From Botryosphaeria dothidea (lineage: Eukaryota; Ascomycota; Dothideomycetes; Botryosphaeriales; Botryosphaeriaceae): 64,000 nucleotides of DNA. The stretch lies in contig WWBZ02000051.1 of assembly GCA_011503125.2 (NCBI GenBank), positions 1,240,001 through 1,304,000 of the forward strand, given 5' to 3'. Positions 1 through 11,331 of the stretch are shown here, piece by piece (positions within the stretch are counted from its first letter, which is position 1; every line of letters begins with the position of its first letter). The notes under the pieces are model-generated. The model was given only the letters and a program-made list of their open reading frames with translations, did no database searches and was not told the DNA's origin. Position numbers and translations under genes: made by a program.

Positions 1-1676
1 AGCAACGAATTGAGCAATCCATACCTGATTAAAGTGCAACCGTAACGAAGCTATTGAACGAGTTTTGTAGGGAGGTGAACACGTCGGGTCAAGTCTCAAA
101 CTTGCTGGCAGAGTTGCGTCCCATTCCTTCAAACTATTCAAAATCTTGTGGACGTTTCGGACAAAGTTGACCTCCTGTTGAGCGCTTGGTATGCTGTAGA
201 TGAGGTTGAGAATGTTGCCAGTTATTCTTGCAAGCTTGACGTTTGCAATTAGCTGTTCAGCATCCAGAAATTCTTCACGTTCCTCGAGAGTCAGGTTGTC
301 TACAGATGGCAGCGGTGCGTCGATATCTTCGTCACGAATCATGACAGGATGCCCCAATTTCGAGCTGCACATGCGGTCAAAGGTATACACGGTCCACCAC
401 ACGCGGCGGCGATTTTCAATCTCGACAGCACTGATGCTTTTGTCGTAGGTGATGTTACGGTGCAGACCAAGGGTGAGGCTGAGACGGAGAGCAAGACCGG
501 CATAAGTGTACGCGGTATTCTTGCGGTTCAGAGCATGAGAGTAGAACGACTGCGAACAAGGTGTTAGCATATCCCCTGGCTAGTCAAGCCCTTATCAACC
601 TACCATGACCAGCAGAGTCTCAATGTAGTCCACATCCGCCTCCTCGTGTAGATCTTGGAATAGAGACATGGCTTGCAGGAAGAACGCCGTTCCAGGTACC
701 GTTCTCCTGTTGCCGGTCACGGCTGTCTTCTTCGAGTACAGCTCGCCCAAGGCGAAGACCACAAACAGCCTGCAGAGGAACACGGGGTCATCATGAGTCT
801 GCGCGGTGTATGTCTCCTCCATGCGCCTCAAAAAGCTCTTTCTCTGGATGAGGTGGTAGTCGCTGCCGATGAAGCGCAGTACCACCTGTACGAGCATGCG
901 CGCATACGTCTTATTCGGCAATTGGAATTCGGTATTGGCAATGCGCAGGAGGCCGCGGTGCTTGTAACACACCATGCGGCGCGGTTGTGGAACCATGTCG
1001 TTTCCCTTGACGTAAAAGCGAAGGCGGGTGCCAAAAGCGGTGCAGGCGGCACCGCCGATGTACAAAGGCTTACCCGAAACCCGGTCAAAGGGAGCGGGGC
1101 GCTGCTGCTGGACATGCTCTTCGAGGAGCGGATTGGCTACATCGACATTGGCGACGTCGACGTCACTCTCGTCGCCTGTAGGGTCTTGCTTGGAGTCTTC
1201 CTGCGAGGGCGGAGTCGGCGAGGTGCGTTTGAGGGCGGCATTTTCAGCCTCGAGCTTCTTCAGGTAGCTGTGGCAGGCGTTGGTCAGCGCATTGGCGGGA
1301 ACAGCAAGGAGCGGGGAGCGGGCAGCGGAATGGCGGACGCACCTCTCAGAAATCACGACCTTCCGATCTCGGACCGGATAGACGCACTGGCTCGAGTTGT
1401 TGCTCTTCCTGCAACTGCGGCACGGCGTCTCGCCGGAGCACTTGATCTTGTGCGAGTGGCACCTGTGGCAGCTGCTCGGACCGGTCAGCCAGCGCTCTGG
1501 GAGCGAATTGGTAATGAATGCGTCGAGGTGGATACGCACGCGACATAGCTCCGGCGCAGCTTCTTGGTGGGCGGCTCCTGGGCGGTGTGGTCGTCCGGGC
1601 TGCTGGAGGTGGCCATCTTGAGGTCGGCGCGCTTCTTCCCGCTGCTGCTGGCCAGGAGGTTCTCCTGCTTGTCCAT
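1..1676 (-). CDS. Zn(II)2Cys6 transcription factor with Fungal_trans domain (partial, cut by left edge)
   Basis: Predicted nuclear DNA-binding regulator. Exons are 1676-1540, 1471-604 and 549-25; a further intron opens at 24 (GTATGG), so the C-terminus lies outside the window. Splicing at GTGCGT (1539) and GAGCAG (1472) rebuilds a six-cysteine cluster, residues 47 to 75, spaced C-x2-C-x6-C-x5-C-x2-C-x8-C; without that 68-nt intron the first cysteine is lost. A Leu/Glu-rich stretch after the cluster (LKKLEAENAALK) looks like the usual short dimerisation coil. The exon starting at 549 has the RRRVWWTVYTFDRM and GHPVMIRDEDIDAPLP blocks typical of the PF04082 middle domain. The start at 1676 is the first ATG that puts a basic stretch (KKLRRS) just before the cluster. 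It lies beside a permease and 5-oxoprolinase and is a good candidate for their pathway-specific regulator, but that is inferred from position only. Confidence 0.88.
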
Positions 1677-2306
1677 GATGAGTGAGGATGGAGTCACCGG
1701 GCGTGCAAGACGAGGCGGGAGCCGGGGTTTTGATATTTTCCTGGAACAGCTTGGGCGGGAGCTCCGACTTCTCCGCAAGTTGACATGGCCAGTTGGGACT
1801 TGTCTGATAGGGCAGCGATAGCCCGGGGCCTTGGTTGCGCCATGCTCGATCAAGCCCGAAATTGATACGGCGAAGGGCGTGGGCGGGCGCGGGCGTATGC
1901 GTGGGAGCGGGGAGGTCTGGGGCACCTTTCGAGCATCACTAAGCGCTTAGCGTAAGGGACGGGCGAAACGAGCTGCACTTGCGGGCGCCTGGCGCGGAGT
2001 GCAGCCCGTTGAAGTAACGGTTGCAGCGATGCTGGAGATGCTGCGCAGGGATCGAGGCCGCCGCGAGTCAACCCGGCGAGCGTGTCGGAAAAGGGCTGTT
2101 GTTAAGCGGCATTCAAATGCCGCCCGAAGAGCGCCCGCCGACGAACGGCGCGCTCCTGATTGGCTGTCCCGCCGCGCCCGCGGCCGCCCTCAAGCTATCG
2201 CCGGCCGGGAGCTCCACTGGCCCTGATAACTCTCGCACCTATTTGCTTCTTCCTCTTATTCGCAATCCGTCGCCTGACCCCCGCCGCGATGCAGCTACAT
2301 TGCCTG
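1677..2306. other. Intergenic region, promoter of the regulator and 3' flank of the permease
   Basis: About 630 bases between two genes on the minus strand. It is GC-rich with no coherent reading frame resembling a protein. It should hold the 5' region of the Zn2Cys6 gene. I see no repeat or RNA gene. Confidence 0.6.
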
Positions 2307-4018
2307 CTACAGGCTGTACACAAAATGGACGTCCATGTCGCCCTTCTCCGGCTGCGCTGCCAGCGGTGCCCCCGCCTCTTCCGCCTTGCGCAGCCGTTCC
2401 GCCCGCCGCCTGTTCGCCCGCGCCATGCCAATCATCAGTCCCGCAACCATCGCCAGCGCCACCACGGCAAGTCCAAGCGCGATCGACAGGCCCTTGATGT
2501 AGCGTGGCGCCGACTCCGTCGTGAAGATTTGCCCGACGGCCACTCCCGCCGTGTTGCCCAGCGTCAGCGCCCCGCCCACCATCGTCGCTCTCTTGAAGTG
2601 CTGCGCCGCGTTGTCCTGCAGCCACATCATGCTCATGCCCGTCGTTGGGTAGATTCCCATGACCGCAACTGCGTCGTGTGTCAGCGTCCGCGTCAGTGCG
2701 CCCCGATGATTCGTCAACTTACTGAAACAGGCAAAATAACGCACGCCCAACGAGTCCACTGAGATGAGGATTGCGTACCCGATCACCAGGCACACCAGCG
2801 GTCCTGCGATCCAGTAGCCCCTGACACCCTGTCTGTCCGACATGTACGCCGTGAAGAGAAACGTGCATAGGCCCCAGAAGTAGATGGGCACCGTCAGCAA
2901 GTTCGCCTGCACAGAGCTGTATCCCAGTCCGTTGATGATTTTGGGCAAGAAGGTCGTGAAACCGTACAGCGACACGTCCACCGAGAATTGGAAGACCCAG
3001 CTACCACCAGTCAGTTCAAGCAATGCTAAGGCGAGAATCGGGGTCAAAGCAACTTACAAGGCGTGCCATTTCGGGTCGATCAAGGCGCTCAGCACCGCGG
3101 ACCACGTGAATTCCTCGTCAATTCCCCAATGCGGGTCGAGTTCGTATCGGAGTCTCATCATCTCCTTTTCCTCAGGCGTGAGAAACCATGCCTCGCGCGG
3201 CTCGTGGGGGAAGATGAAGTAGAAGAAAGGAGCAGCAAAAAGAGTGATGGCTCCCTCGAAGATGAACAATGCTCTCCATGACGTGAAGTAAGTGCTCGTC
3301 TTGATCTGGGTGAGGGCGTATGCGAGAATGCCTCCGAAAGCAGAAGCAATTGCACTGAAGGCAAAGATAACTGATGATCTGAGGGTCGTCAGCATTGGGT
3401 TCAGACTTGTGGGGCACGGCTCCACATACCTCTTTCCACGCTCGCTCTTCTTGTAGACCATTCCGAGATAGACATTGATACAAGGGATCAGCCCGGCCTC
3501 GAAGAATCCAATCAAAAGACGGCAAGTGTAGAGCCCCTGCCAGTTTTGAATGAACCCGGTGCAAAGACAGACCAGCCCCCAGGCAGCGGCGCAAAAGGTG
3601 AGCAAGTACTTGGGACCGATCACCTTGAGCATGACGGCCACGGGCAGCTCAAAAGGAACATAGGTGGCATAGAGGAGGGTGACGGCATTGCCGTATTGGT
3701 TTCCCGTGAGGCCGAGCTCATCGGGCATTCCGGCGATCTGGGCATTGCCTATATTCGACCTACAGAGCCATAAGAGGATGGCACTCAAGGTTGAGACCGT
3801 CATTAGCACACCATGGCATACCTGTCAAGATTCGCGAGCAGATACAGAATACCCAACATGCCTACTGCAAAAATCTGCGGCTCGGGCGTCAGCCGGGGTT
3901 CGAAACAGAAGCTTCAAGATTTGCTCACATCGAACTTTCTCATCATCTTTGCCTCCTTGGCCGGGTCCAGGAGGGCGGAGCTCGAGCCATGGCTGAGCTC
4001 GTTGTCTGTGACACCCAT
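2307..4018 (-). CDS. MFS permease, anion:cation symporter (ACS / Dal5-like) family
   Basis: Plasma-membrane transporter of the major facilitator superfamily, 477 aa. Six exons: 4018-3929, 3874-3822, 3759-3430, 3378-3058, 3000-2723, 2668-2307; the introns are 51-62 nt and phases sum correctly. The first membrane segment ends in the LANLDRSNIGNAQIAG block, which is the signature of the fungal ACS family (allantoate, nicotinate, biotin and related permeases). Further hydrophobic segments follow (TLLYATYVPFELPVAVML, LLIGFFEAGLIPCINVYLGM, RALFIFEGAITL), then a long central loop and the C-terminal six segments, with a short charged tail. It is transcribed divergently from the 5-oxoprolinase gene across a 929-base promoter. 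The neighbour suggests 5-oxoproline or a related small amide or carboxylate as substrate; the family itself is too broad to name one. Confidence 0.88.
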
Positions 4019-4947
4019 AGAGGTTGAGATTTGCAGTTCATCCTTTTTTGCAGGCATTGTTGGGCTCCGGTCAGCTTGTTGTTCGCCACGATGCGTAGCA
4101 GGAAGGGGTGTTTCACTGAAAACGAGAGCAGATGCGAAAGGACGCGTCTTAACACAGTATCAAGAGAAGGCAGGCATGAAGTGGTGTGACGTAGACGCGC
4201 CAGATAGCGATAGGATGAGCGAAAGGAGACCGTTAAGGAGAAGCCATGATAGATAGCAGAGACAGCGAGAACAGAGCGTATCTGCGATACGCGTGAGTGG
4301 CAGCGGCAGGACAGTCGATAAACTCGAAGACCCTTGGCTGCGCATGAGTCGAGTCGGGCCTTTCCAGCGCCGTGCCTGTGCCGGCCATCCGTGCGCTAGC
4401 TGGCCGCAGAGGCAGGAGCCAGAGCCAGACTGCTGCCTGTCTGCCTGTGCGCCTCCCATCTGTGTCTGGGGCATGTCAGAGTCTGGGGAATGGCTTCACC
4501 AGCAACCACCATCGCTCAACCTCGAGATACTGGGGAAAAATGGGGTCGGACGCCTTTAAGCCAACTATCTCCCTCGGCTTCTCGGGAACATGCCGACGCG
4601 ACCGACCTTCTCCCACGTGACCCCGGAACCAGCACAGCCCAGCCGGTTGTCCACCAGCATAACCTCAGCTTGTTTGCGAGACGGAATTGCAGTTCGTAAT
4701 CCGTACGTGATTGCCTGCCCACCACTGGCATGCTCGCGTATCTACCTTGACGCCACTGCTGGCCTCTAGTCTTCAGGTACTCAATGAGGGGTTGAGAGGG
4801 GCACCTGCCGATGATGGATCCCATGATAGTAGCTCCGCCCAAGTCTGCCGCACTTATATCCGCCTGCATCTCCCTCCCTCACTTCAAAGTAGATCCCAAG
4901 TCTCTCGTCCCTTGAGAGTCCTCTTCCGTTCTGTTGTTTCTTGCGTC
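4019..4947. promoter_or_regulatory. Divergent promoter between permease and 5-oxoprolinase
   Basis: This 929-base region separates the two divergent start codons. It contains a cluster of GATA motifs (4202-4256), a further TGATAG at 4824-4829, a CGG-N4-CCG half-site pair at 4382-4391 that could suit a Zn2Cys6 protein, and a TATA-like TTATAT at 4854-4859 about 90 bases before the 5-oxoprolinase ATG. No convincing coding sequence lies inside it. The arrangement fits co-regulation of uptake and breakdown; factor binding is inferred from motifs only. Confidence 0.6.
4202..4256. promoter_or_regulatory. Cluster of GATA-factor motifs
   Basis: Four GATAG motifs occur in 55 bases: AGATAG 4202-4207, CGATAG 4208-4213, TGATAG 4247-4252 and AGATAG 4251-4256. 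Three match HGATAR, the site bound by AreA/NIT2-type nitrogen regulators, which normally need two or more close sites. The position between a permease and a nitrogen-releasing hydrolase makes nitrogen control plausible. Confidence 0.5.
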
Positions 4948-7900
4948 ATGCCTTCAGTCGCACAAGAGGGCGTTCGGATAGCCATCGACAGAGGCGGCAC
5001 ATTCTGCGACTTGTCCGTCTTCACACCAAAGACGAGAATGGCCAAATGCTGACGGTGGAAACAGCTGGGCGCGCATTCCAGGCCGGGAAGATGATCTCGT
5101 TCTCAAGCTCCTCTCTGTCTGTCCCGACGAGTACCCCGATGCACCGACCGAAGGCATTCGCCAGATCCTGGAGACTACAACAGGAAAGCCCATTCCCAAG
5201 GGCGAGCCCATAGACCTAGCGCCTGTCGAGTCCATTCGCATGGGAACGACCGTTGCCACCAAGTGAGTCGATTGCGGAAGGAACTCCGAAGTGTTTCTCT
5301 TATCAGTTTAGCCATTTGGATAAAGCAAACCACAATTTCGTCATTCCAAATCTTGGCCAAATTCCATTCACTGACGTGGTGCAGCGCGTTGTTGGAGCGG
5401 AAAGGCGAGCGTGTTGCGCTGCTCATCACCAAGGGATTCCGGGACCTTCTCATCATCGGGAACCAGGCTAGACCACATCTTTTTGACTTATCGGTCCGGA
5501 AGCTCGACCGCCTCTACGAGACCGTCGCCGAAGTGGATGAGCGTGTGACAGTCGAAGGTTTCTCAGAAGATCCTGAGCCTGAGCCTATCAAGGTTGAGAC
5601 AGACCCCGAACTCGTCCAGGGGCTGACGGGTGAGCCCTTGAGAATCCTGAAGAGACCCGACTACGATGAAGTCAAGAGAACTCTCCAGTCTCTATGGGAT
5701 CGGAGATACCGAAGTGTAGCTGTTGCCCTCATGCACTCTTTCACATTTCCGGAACATGAGCTTGAGATTGGCAAGATTGCTCGGGAAATGGGCTTCAAGG
5801 TTGCCCTCTCTTCTCAGCTCCAACCCATGATCAAGCTCGTGCCCAGAGCGCAATCAGCGACTGCAGATGCCTATCTTTCTCCCATTATCGCGCTGTACCT
5901 GGACAGTTTCCGCAAGGGCTTCAAGGGCGAGTTGCAAGGGACTGATGCGAACAAGCTTCTACTGTCTCAGTCAGATGGCGGCTTGACTCCATTCACTGAC
6001 TTCACCGGTCTTCGTGCCATTCTTTCTGGACCGGCTGGAGGAGTCGTAGGCTATGCAAGAACCTGCTATGATCCGATCGAAGGCACACCTGTCCTTGGAT
6101 TCGACATGGGTGGTACAAGCACAGATGTTTCGCGCTACGGCGGCTCTCTAGAGCATGTCTTCGAATCCACTACGGCGGAAGTCACTATTCAAAGCCCGCA
6201 GTTGGATATTAATACTGTGGCAGCAGGTAAGCGTCGTAGTTGTCACTTCGTATATTAGGTCTGACTTCAGTAGGTGGCGGTTCTATGTTGTTCTGGCAGA
6301 ACGGCCTGTTTAAAGTTGGCCCGCAGTCCGCAGGAGCGCATCCCGGCCCAGCCTGTTATGGTAACGGCGGCCCATTGACCATCACTGATGCCAATTGCTT
6401 CCTCGGACGTATTCTTCCGGACTACTTCCCCCGACCTCTGGACCTTGACAAAGTCAAGAAGGACTTCCTGAAGCTCACCGACGTCGTCAACGAGGAGAAG
6501 CATGGGGCTGACAGGCTCACTCCCGAGCAAGTCGCAATGGGCTTCATTCAGGTTGCTAACGCCACCATGACCCGACCCATCCGCACTTTGAGCGAAGGCC
6601 GCGGTTTCGAGACATCATCGCACAACCTTGCCTGTTTCGGCGGTGCAGGTGGACAGCACGCCACAGCTATCGCTCGTGACCTAGGTATCAGACGCGTTCT
6701 GATCCACCAGCTGTCAAGTATCCTGTCCGCCTATGGCATGGCTCTTGCTGATGTCGTCGTCGAGAAGCAAGAGCCGGAAGCCGTCGCTTACACGCCAGAA
6801 GCCACCCCGCGTATCCAAGCAAGATTCGATCATCTGTCTTCGCAGGCCGAAGAGTCTCTCAAGAAACAAGGCTTCCTCCCTCACCGCATTGGACACGAGC
6901 CATTCCTGAACATGCGCTACAAGGGTGCGGACACTTCGCTCATGATTGCCAAGCCTGAGGATGGAGACTTCGGCAAAGCATTTGTGACAAGACATCACCG
7001 CGAGTTCGGCTTCACTCAACCTCGAGATATCCTCGTGGATGATGTCCGTGTGCGCAGTGTCGGCCGTGCCATGGATATGCATATCTCTTCTCCTTTCGCC
7101 CAGCTTGAGATTCTTCAGAAGGCTCCTTATGTGGACCCGGAAAAAGCCAAGAGTATTCGCAAGATTTATTTCGAGAAGGAGGGCTGGGTCGACTCTCACG
7201 TCTACCATATTGCAGATCTTCCCAAGGGGTTCAAGGTCAGGGGACCGGCTGTTGCCATAGACGCCACGCAGACTATTATTTTGGACCCCGCCAGTGAGGC
7301 CACCGTTTTGGATGAACACCTCGTCATTGAGCTGCTTGATACGGAGAAGGTCAAGGTCGGAACTGATGAGGTTGATCCCATCCAGCTCAGCGTCTTCGGA
7401 CACAGATTCATGAGTGTTGCTGAGCAGGTGAGAACTATCCTTCAACTCATGCTTGAATACTACCAGAGTGCTGACTGTTCCATTATAGATGGGTCAAACT
7501 CTCCAGAAGACGTCCATTTCGACAAACATCAAGGAGAGATTAGATTACAGTTGCGCTGTCTTCTCGGCTACCGGCGGTCTTGTTGCCAACGCCCCTCACA
7601 TTCCTGGTCACCTTGGTTCGATGAGCACTGCCATTAGCTACCAAGCCAACAGGTACAAGAAGGGAGAACTGAAGCCTGGAGATGTCATCCTATCCAATCA
7701 CCCTTGCGCTGGTGGCACTCACCTGCCTGACCTCACTGTCATCACCCCTGTCTTTGATGATGAGGAGAACCCCAAGGAAATCCTCTTCTTCGTGGCAAAT
7801 CGTGGTCATCACGCAGACATTGGAGGTATTGCCGCTGGATCCATGCCTCCAAACTCTACTGAGCTCTGGCAAGAGGGTGCTGCAATCGAGTCCTTCAAGA

Positions 7901-9240
7901 TGGTCAAGGAGGGTGTCTTCGATGAAGAAGGCCTCGTTTACCACCTTTACGAGGTTCCGGGCAGCTACCCCGGCTGCTCCGGTACCCGAACGCTCCGTGA
8001 CAACATTGCTGACCTGAAAGCCTCCATCGCGGCTAACAACCGTGGAATCCATCTCATCAGTTCTCTCGTGAAGGAGTACAGCTGGCCGGTCGTCCAGTTC
8101 TACATGGAAGCCATCCAGAAAAACGCCGAAGAATCTGTCCGCGAGCTTCTCAAAGGCTTCAGCAAGCGCTTCCGCGGTCACCCCCTTTCCGCCATAGACT
8201 ACATGGACGACGGCACCCCTCTCGCGCTCAAGATCACCATCAACCCCGATGACGGCTCCGCCAAGTTCGACTTCACCGGCACCGGCCCCGAAGCCTTCAA
8301 CAACCTCAACACGCCACCCGCCATCATGTACAGCGGCATCATCTACTGCCTGCGCTGCATGATCAGCTCGGACATCCCGCTCAACCAAGGCTGCCTCACG
8401 CCCATCGAGGTGTACTGCCCGCCCAACACGCTGCTCTCACCCTCCCTCAAGGCCGCCACCGTCGGCTCCAACGTCGAGACCAGCCAGCGCGTCGTCGACC
8501 TCATCTTCAAGGCCTTCCGTGCCGCCGCCGCCAGCCAGGGCACCTGCAACAACCTGACCTTCGGCTACGGCGGCCGCGACGAGCGCGGCAACGTCACAAA
8601 GGGCTTCGGCTACTACGAGACCATCGCGGGCGGCTCGGGTGCCGGCGCCGACTGGGAGGGCCAGAGCGGCGTCCACACGCACATCACCAACACTCGGTAC
8701 CAATGCCCCCCATCACCTCCATCCCAACAGACAGACATATCTGACCTTCTTCCCAACAGCATGACCGATCCCGAAACCTTGGAGAAGCGCTACCCCGTGC
8801 TCCTCCGCGAATTCAGCATCCGCGCGAACAGCGGCGGCAAGGGCCTGCGCCACGGCGGCGACGGCTGCATCCGCGACATCGAGCTGCGCCGCCCCATGCA
8901 GGTCTCGATCCTGTCGGAGCGCCGCGTCAACGCGCCGTACGGGCTGGCCGGCGGCCGCGAAGGGATGCGCGGCGTCAACCTGTGGATTCGTCGGGATCCG
9001 AGCGACGGGACGACCCGGACGATCAGCCTGGGCGGCAGGGCGACGACGCTGATGGGGACGGGGGATCGGATTGTGGTGATGACGCCGGGCGGGGGTGGGT
9101 ATGGCAGGGATCCGGAGGAGGAAGAGGAGGTTGTTGTGGACGGGGAGTTTAGGATGCATGAGAAGTTTGTGAGGAGCCCGTATTTGTTTAGGGCGCAGGG
9201 GAGTGTGAGCGCAAGGGAGGCGATGGGGACGCAAAACTGA
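4948..9240 (+). CDS. OXP1: 5-oxoprolinase (ATP-hydrolysing), hydantoinase A/B fusion
   Basis: Cytosolic enzyme that opens 5-oxo-L-proline to L-glutamate with ATP (EC 3.5.2.9), closing the glutathione degradation cycle. 1315 aa in six exons: 4948-5012, 5065-5262, 5385-6226, 6274-7427, 7489-8696, 8760-9240. Domain order is hydantoinase N-terminal ([11 protein letters not shown], about residues 9-20), hydantoinase A with the [16 protein letters not shown] phosphate-binding block, the A C-terminal part, then hydantoinase B ([14 protein letters not shown]). The first intron (5013-5064) must be removed to restore the family block [16 protein letters not shown]; it has an unusual GTCCGT donor but a good GCTGAC branch and ACAG acceptor. 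The intron at 8697-8759 is 63 nt and in frame, so reading through it would add 21 residues. Full length for the family. Permease and regulator genes lie directly upstream. Confidence 0.95.
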
Positions 9241-10890
9241 GGGGACTGTAGAGCGGAGCCCTGCATGGTCGGGTGGCCAGGGATGAACAGGGGCATGTGT
9301 GGGCGTTGGATACCCCATTAATGATAATGACTTTCGTTGCTTACAGACATGTCACTCTATGTTCATTTATGTTTAAGTAGGGATGCTTGCCAAAACTACT
9401 CGACTGCATGCATCCGCGTCTTGGATGGTACCCAGTAGCAAAGCCAAAACGTCGCATCATGATTGGGTATTCTTCACCTTAGTTTGTGGCTATTCTCAAT
9501 TGGTAGACTGAGGCATAAGGCAACAGTTCACGCTGGCATGGTCATGGCGAAGGTCAGATCCTTCGGCCTCAAATAATTATATCTTGCCGAGAGTTCTTCA
9601 GAAGCTTAGATATTTGACCAGAAGGCCCGATAATAATGAGGAACACGTTGTGGTATATGTTTCCGAGAATTAGTACGACAGCTTCCATATCAAGGGCTGG
9701 CGTTTCAAACACCGAAATCGGTGCGCCGGAACAGTCATCGTCGGCTCATCGTCCAATCTGTCCCAACCAGCCCTCACGTCTGGAAAAGAATGAAATACTC
9801 GCATGCCTTGTCATAAAAACCTAAAGCAAATTTTCAGACTTTTGGCTCCACTTTCAAGAGATACTGGTCGAGTGCCCGGAATGAAGATGGTCGGTCCCGC
9901 TTTTTCACGCAATGAAAAGCAGATGTCATCCCGGAAATGACCAGGCTGAAATATGCCATCTAAGAAAAGCCATTTGTCCTTGGGGGCTTATCAGTTGACC
10001 TTGAAGATGTGGAGATCTTGCTCCGGAAAGGCGCACGTTTGGAAATACCCGAGATCCCGCGATACCGAGAATTTCAAGCATATTTTCTACATCATCAGCG
10101 GATGCGTAGATGCATACTTTATTACAAGCAGCCCGAAATACCAGAAGGGCGGCCCTATGGCCAAGAGTGTTAAAGCTACTATCACTTAAGACCCCCCAAA
10201 ACATTGATATCCTCTAGTTTACTGATATGAACGAGCCGGAGCTTCGAAAGAGCTTGACATATTTGGGGATATTTTGCAAGATATCAACGAGCCTTCGTTC
10301 TACGGCAGATTCTCTTGGTGGAAATGGTATCAATTCAAAACTTTCATCGAGAAAAATTAAAAGTTATGGTTGTCGACGAGTTCGTTCCAAGAACGATAAA
10401 CTTCTTCGAGGTTCTCAAAATGCAATTTTCACTGAGGTCTCCTCAAGTCGAGGGCATCAACGCTCATCTGCTTACAATGGACTGTAGGCTATCGAAAACG
10501 CCTTTATCGAGGAAAAACAGCTGGATTACTTCACCAGCTGGCTTTCCCATTTCTAGATGACGAAAGTGATGCATTCTGGGGTGCTTGAAATTATTCTGCG
10601 TAATAATTGAGTCACCATGTCTTCATGCCTCCTGGGAGGCGGACTTTTCAAGCGCTGCACATTGTGTAATACGTCGAGCAAGATTGAAAACTGGTTGCTC
10701 AATTCATCAACAAAGATAACGGCAATAGGGAAAGGTAGTGCATAATGGGACCACTCCCGCTCTTCAGTGCAATCGCCGTTGCCTTGTGATATGCAGTCGT
10801 TATACTGCTTCTTGTCTGGGAAAATTTTGTCGGACGTTACACAGTCTGAAACAGAATGTTAGATGTTTATGTTTCCTCGATTCTGAGAGA
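9241..10890. other. Gene-poor interval, possibly holding a decayed gene
   Basis: About 1.65 kb, lower in GC than its flanks, with no intact gene that I can support. A short reading frame on the plus strand near 9985-10150 resembles part of a fungal regulator and is listed separately. The rest shows only short frames without recognisable motifs. Confidence 0.5.
9985..10160 (+). pseudogene. Possible relic of a fungal-specific transcription factor
   Basis: One plus-strand frame reads LSVDLEDVEILLRKGA, then LEIPEIPRYREFQAYF. Many fungal Zn2Cys6 regulators have a similar block (leucine-serine, aspartate-rich turn, LxxKGA, then proline and an ELxxxYF helix) just before the middle domain. There is no zinc cluster upstream, the frame ends near 10160 and no following exon is clear. 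It may be a decayed copy. The match is from memory of the family pattern and is weak. Confidence 0.22.
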
Positions 10891-11331
10891 TTACGCTTCT
10901 GAAAATTCTGCTGAGAAATACGATGCAACCGGCACCCAGCAGCGGGATGAGAAATCAGACGAACAAAAGCACGCACCTTTCAACTTTGACTTGATCCCAC
11001 CTCCGTGCTGCTGTTGTTTCTCTTCATTTCTGCCAACAACACTACCATCATTTCCAGAAGAAGATGAAGCACCCTTCTGCCTTGATGCATCCGCTTTGTT
11101 CACTTCCGCCTCCTCTCCGCTCTCGCCGCTGGCCTTGCCGCTCGCAGGAGTCTTCGTACTGACACTACCACGTACACCAGCATGTCCGCGGGTCTGTGCA
11201 GTGCCCGAACTGCCATTGTCACCTCCGGTCTCCACTCCTTCGTTGACATTTGCCCGTGGTGCTTCTGCCACCACGACCCGAGGTGCCACCGAAGCGTAGT
11301 AGAGATCCGAGAAGAAAGATGAGAAAGGCAT
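10891..11331 (-). CDS. Doubtful low-complexity protein
   Basis: A 146-codon frame with its likely ATG at 11331. It begins MPFSSFFSDLYYAS and continues to an AEAP motif, which recalls the N-terminus of fungal QCR6 (cytochrome bc1 hinge protein). The QCR6 acidic tract and CX9C-type C-terminal helices are absent; instead it is rich in Gly, Ser, Glu and Lys. A possible 66-nt intron near the 3' end (GTGCGT donor, CTGAT branch, CTCAG acceptor) would remove 22 residues without changing frame, a weak sign of a real gene. The opposite strand also has an open frame here, so this could be noncoding. No function assigned. Confidence 0.3.
   Translation of the reverse strand: MPFSSFFSDLYYASVAPRVVVAEAPRANVNEGVETGGDNGSSGTAQTRGHAGVRGSVSTKTPASGKASGESGEEAEVNKADASRQKGASSSSGNDGSVVGRNEEKQQQHGGGIKSKLKGACFCSSDFSSRCWVPVASYFSAEFSEA

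Noticed and set aside
673..1548. Long plus-strand frame opposite the Zn2Cys6 gene
   Set aside because: The minus strand rebuilds a perfect zinc cluster and middle domain across introns; the plus frame has no motif.
5013..5064. Frameshift or sequencing error at the start of 5-oxoprolinase
   Set aside because: The change of frame is fully explained by a 52-nt intron with good branch point and acceptor, restoring the family block.
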